Below are positions 20,625 through 21,889 of a stretch of 21,889 nucleotides of DNA, piece by piece; positions within the stretch are counted from its first letter, which is position 1, and every line of letters begins with the position of its first letter. Source of the DNA: Pelargonium cotyledonis (lineage: Eukaryota > Streptophyta > Magnoliopsida > Geraniales > Geraniaceae); the NCBI GenBank assembly GCA_036897625.1, contig JAYMTA010001085.1, forward strand, positions 1 to 21,889. The letters run 5' to 3'. The notes beneath the pieces were generated by a model. That model ran no database searches. It was not told the DNA's origin and was given only the letters and a program-made list of their open reading frames with translations. The translations under genes were made by a program, and so were the position numbers.

Positions 20625-21889
20625 GATGATTAATGACCAGCCTATTGTTGATGCTGAGACCACTAACAACGTTAAATCCTCCGACCATATTGAAGAGGAC
20701 CGCTCTCACCATCAATCCGGTGACATTTCGTGGAACACTTGTTGTGCACATTTCTTCTTCTTCTGGTTTCTAGTTTCCTTCAGCATTGCCAATTTTGTTC
20801 TCAATCGAATTAGTTTTTTGGTTTCATAGATCTGAATGTGTTGTACCTGAGCACAAGCAGAGAGAGGATGTTGAGAATCGGAGGCACGATCTGCTAATTC
20901 GATGATCCTGAACTAGAGGATCAAGGAAACACTAATGCATTCAACCCTAGTTATCTGAATATTCATCTCGGTAACATATTTGCTCCAATTTTTTGCTTGA
21001 TAGGTTTCTGTACTGGACTTGATATGAACACTTTGAATCTGTTGGATATGATTGCACAAAGCCATGATGATGTTTTCAATTCAGTGGAGACTGGATAGAG
21101 AGAGAGAGTTTTTGACACAGCGAGCTAATCAATTTCTTATAGAAGGTTAATTATTGTTAAGGAAAATTGACTATCAGTGCACCCTATGAGTTATACATTT
21201 TTGCATGGATATGAAAGATAATGATATTGGAATTGCTACTGAGGAGCTGATGTTTGCCTATACTTTTGGCCATTGATAATAATTGCCATCAATCTGATGA
21301 GTTTGGCATGTGTTGTGTAGGTTGAGGCCATAAATCTTTTTTCAGAATATGCTGCCCAGCTGAGAAGACTGGGCATGGAACATGGAACAACTCTGTTTCT
21401 TTGACAACATTGTTTAGATATGAGTTCTGTTTTTATATATCTAATTGTTTGGGTGATTTTATTTTCAGGTGTGTGGCACTTTGATCAGAGGCTGCTCCAT
21501 GAGGAAGTTGTGGCATAGCTTGTTGTCCAACTTACTCTACTAGCTAGAGAAGTAGTTTATGTTTTATGTGTATTTTGTTTTCAAATTTGGATTAGATTTA
21601 GTAAGTTAGATAGTATAGAGACTATTGTAGTTTGTTTCCCTTTCAAATGGATTAATGCACTCAGACGGAGGCATCACTATGTGCACATTACGATATTAGA
21701 TTAATATTACATAGATACAATATTAGTTTATGTTGAGGATGTTGTCATATAAATTATGAATTAGAGAATCGAGCTATGATTCATTTGCTCGAAAATTGAT
21801 TGTTGTGTTCGAGCATTTAAGGAGCAAGTAAGGAGTAAACTTTGCTTGTTGTTTGCTCACTAGTTAGCAAGCAAATTGTGAGCAACATT

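Larger units (their letters stand above)
19468..21889. other. Gene-like but unassigned region; no intact gene recognised
   Basis: The stretch has scattered exon-like pieces on the + strand that I could not join into one model. A GC-rich piece at 19652-19750 starts with ATG and reads MDGFCLEAIHLQAKLAGEEQ, then Arg/Pro-rich. A possible donor GTAAGA follows at about 19953. A hydrophilic piece at 20641-20720 reads PIVDAETTNNVKSSDHIEED. A piece near 20835-20903 ends in a stop, with a second piece (DDPELEDQGNTNAFNPSYL) in another frame. A last one at 21321-21404 reads VEAINLFSEYAAQLRRLGME and then stops. Frame changes and stops suggest a decayed gene or the 5' part of an unrecognised gene. I recognise no family, and no long frame exists on the minus strand. 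Confidence 0.3.

Noticed and set aside
21781..21889. Repeated GAGCAA/TTGCTC words at the right edge as a repeat array
   Set aside because: The words are short, irregularly spaced and of both orientations; no consistent unit or element end is visible before the window stops.

Overview
This is nuclear DNA from a flowering plant, most likely a core eudicot. It has long AT-rich introns with GT-AG borders, a chloroplast-targeted ClpC chaperone, a PHS1-type phosphatase (a plant family), and Stowaway- and Tourist-like MITEs plus LTR-retrotransposon remains. It contains no bacterial operon, CRISPR array or phage structure. Gene models were built by eye from splice sites and remembered family sequences; exon borders were checked for reading-frame continuity.

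Left half (141-7826, + strand): a complete 11-coding-exon gene for PHS1 (PROPYZAMIDE-HYPERSENSITIVE 1), 950 residues. It combines an actin-fragmin-kinase-like domain, a dual-specificity phosphatase domain and a C-terminal C2H2-like motif. In Arabidopsis this protein controls cortical microtubules through alpha-tubulin phosphorylation. Intron 6 carries a complete Stowaway-type MITE and the end of a second one. The 5' leader has an 18-unit CT microsatellite.

Middle (8515-15580, - strand): a complete gene for the stromal Hsp100 chaperone ClpC (Hsp93), 931 residues in nine coding exons, with a probable non-coding first exon and a ~1.35 kb 5'-UTR intron. It is tail-to-tail with PHS1, 688 bp between the stop codons. 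One intron has a GC-AG border. A normally glycine codon in the N-domain is split by an intron and reads serine because the last exon base is A. A candidate promoter lies at 15.6-16.0 kb.

Right third (16-21.9 kb): intergenic and repeat-rich. A gypsy-like LTR/3'-end remnant on the minus strand is interrupted by a well-defined 298-bp solo LTR with a perfect 5-bp target duplication. Next comes an 845-bp Tourist/Harbinger-like element with TAA duplications and strong palindromes. The last ~2.4 kb holds short exon-like stretches and small tandem duplications that I could not join into a gene. I found no new multi-gene system. The most notable observations are the two splice-junction oddities in ClpC, its altered ClpP-docking loop, and the nested transposon structure.
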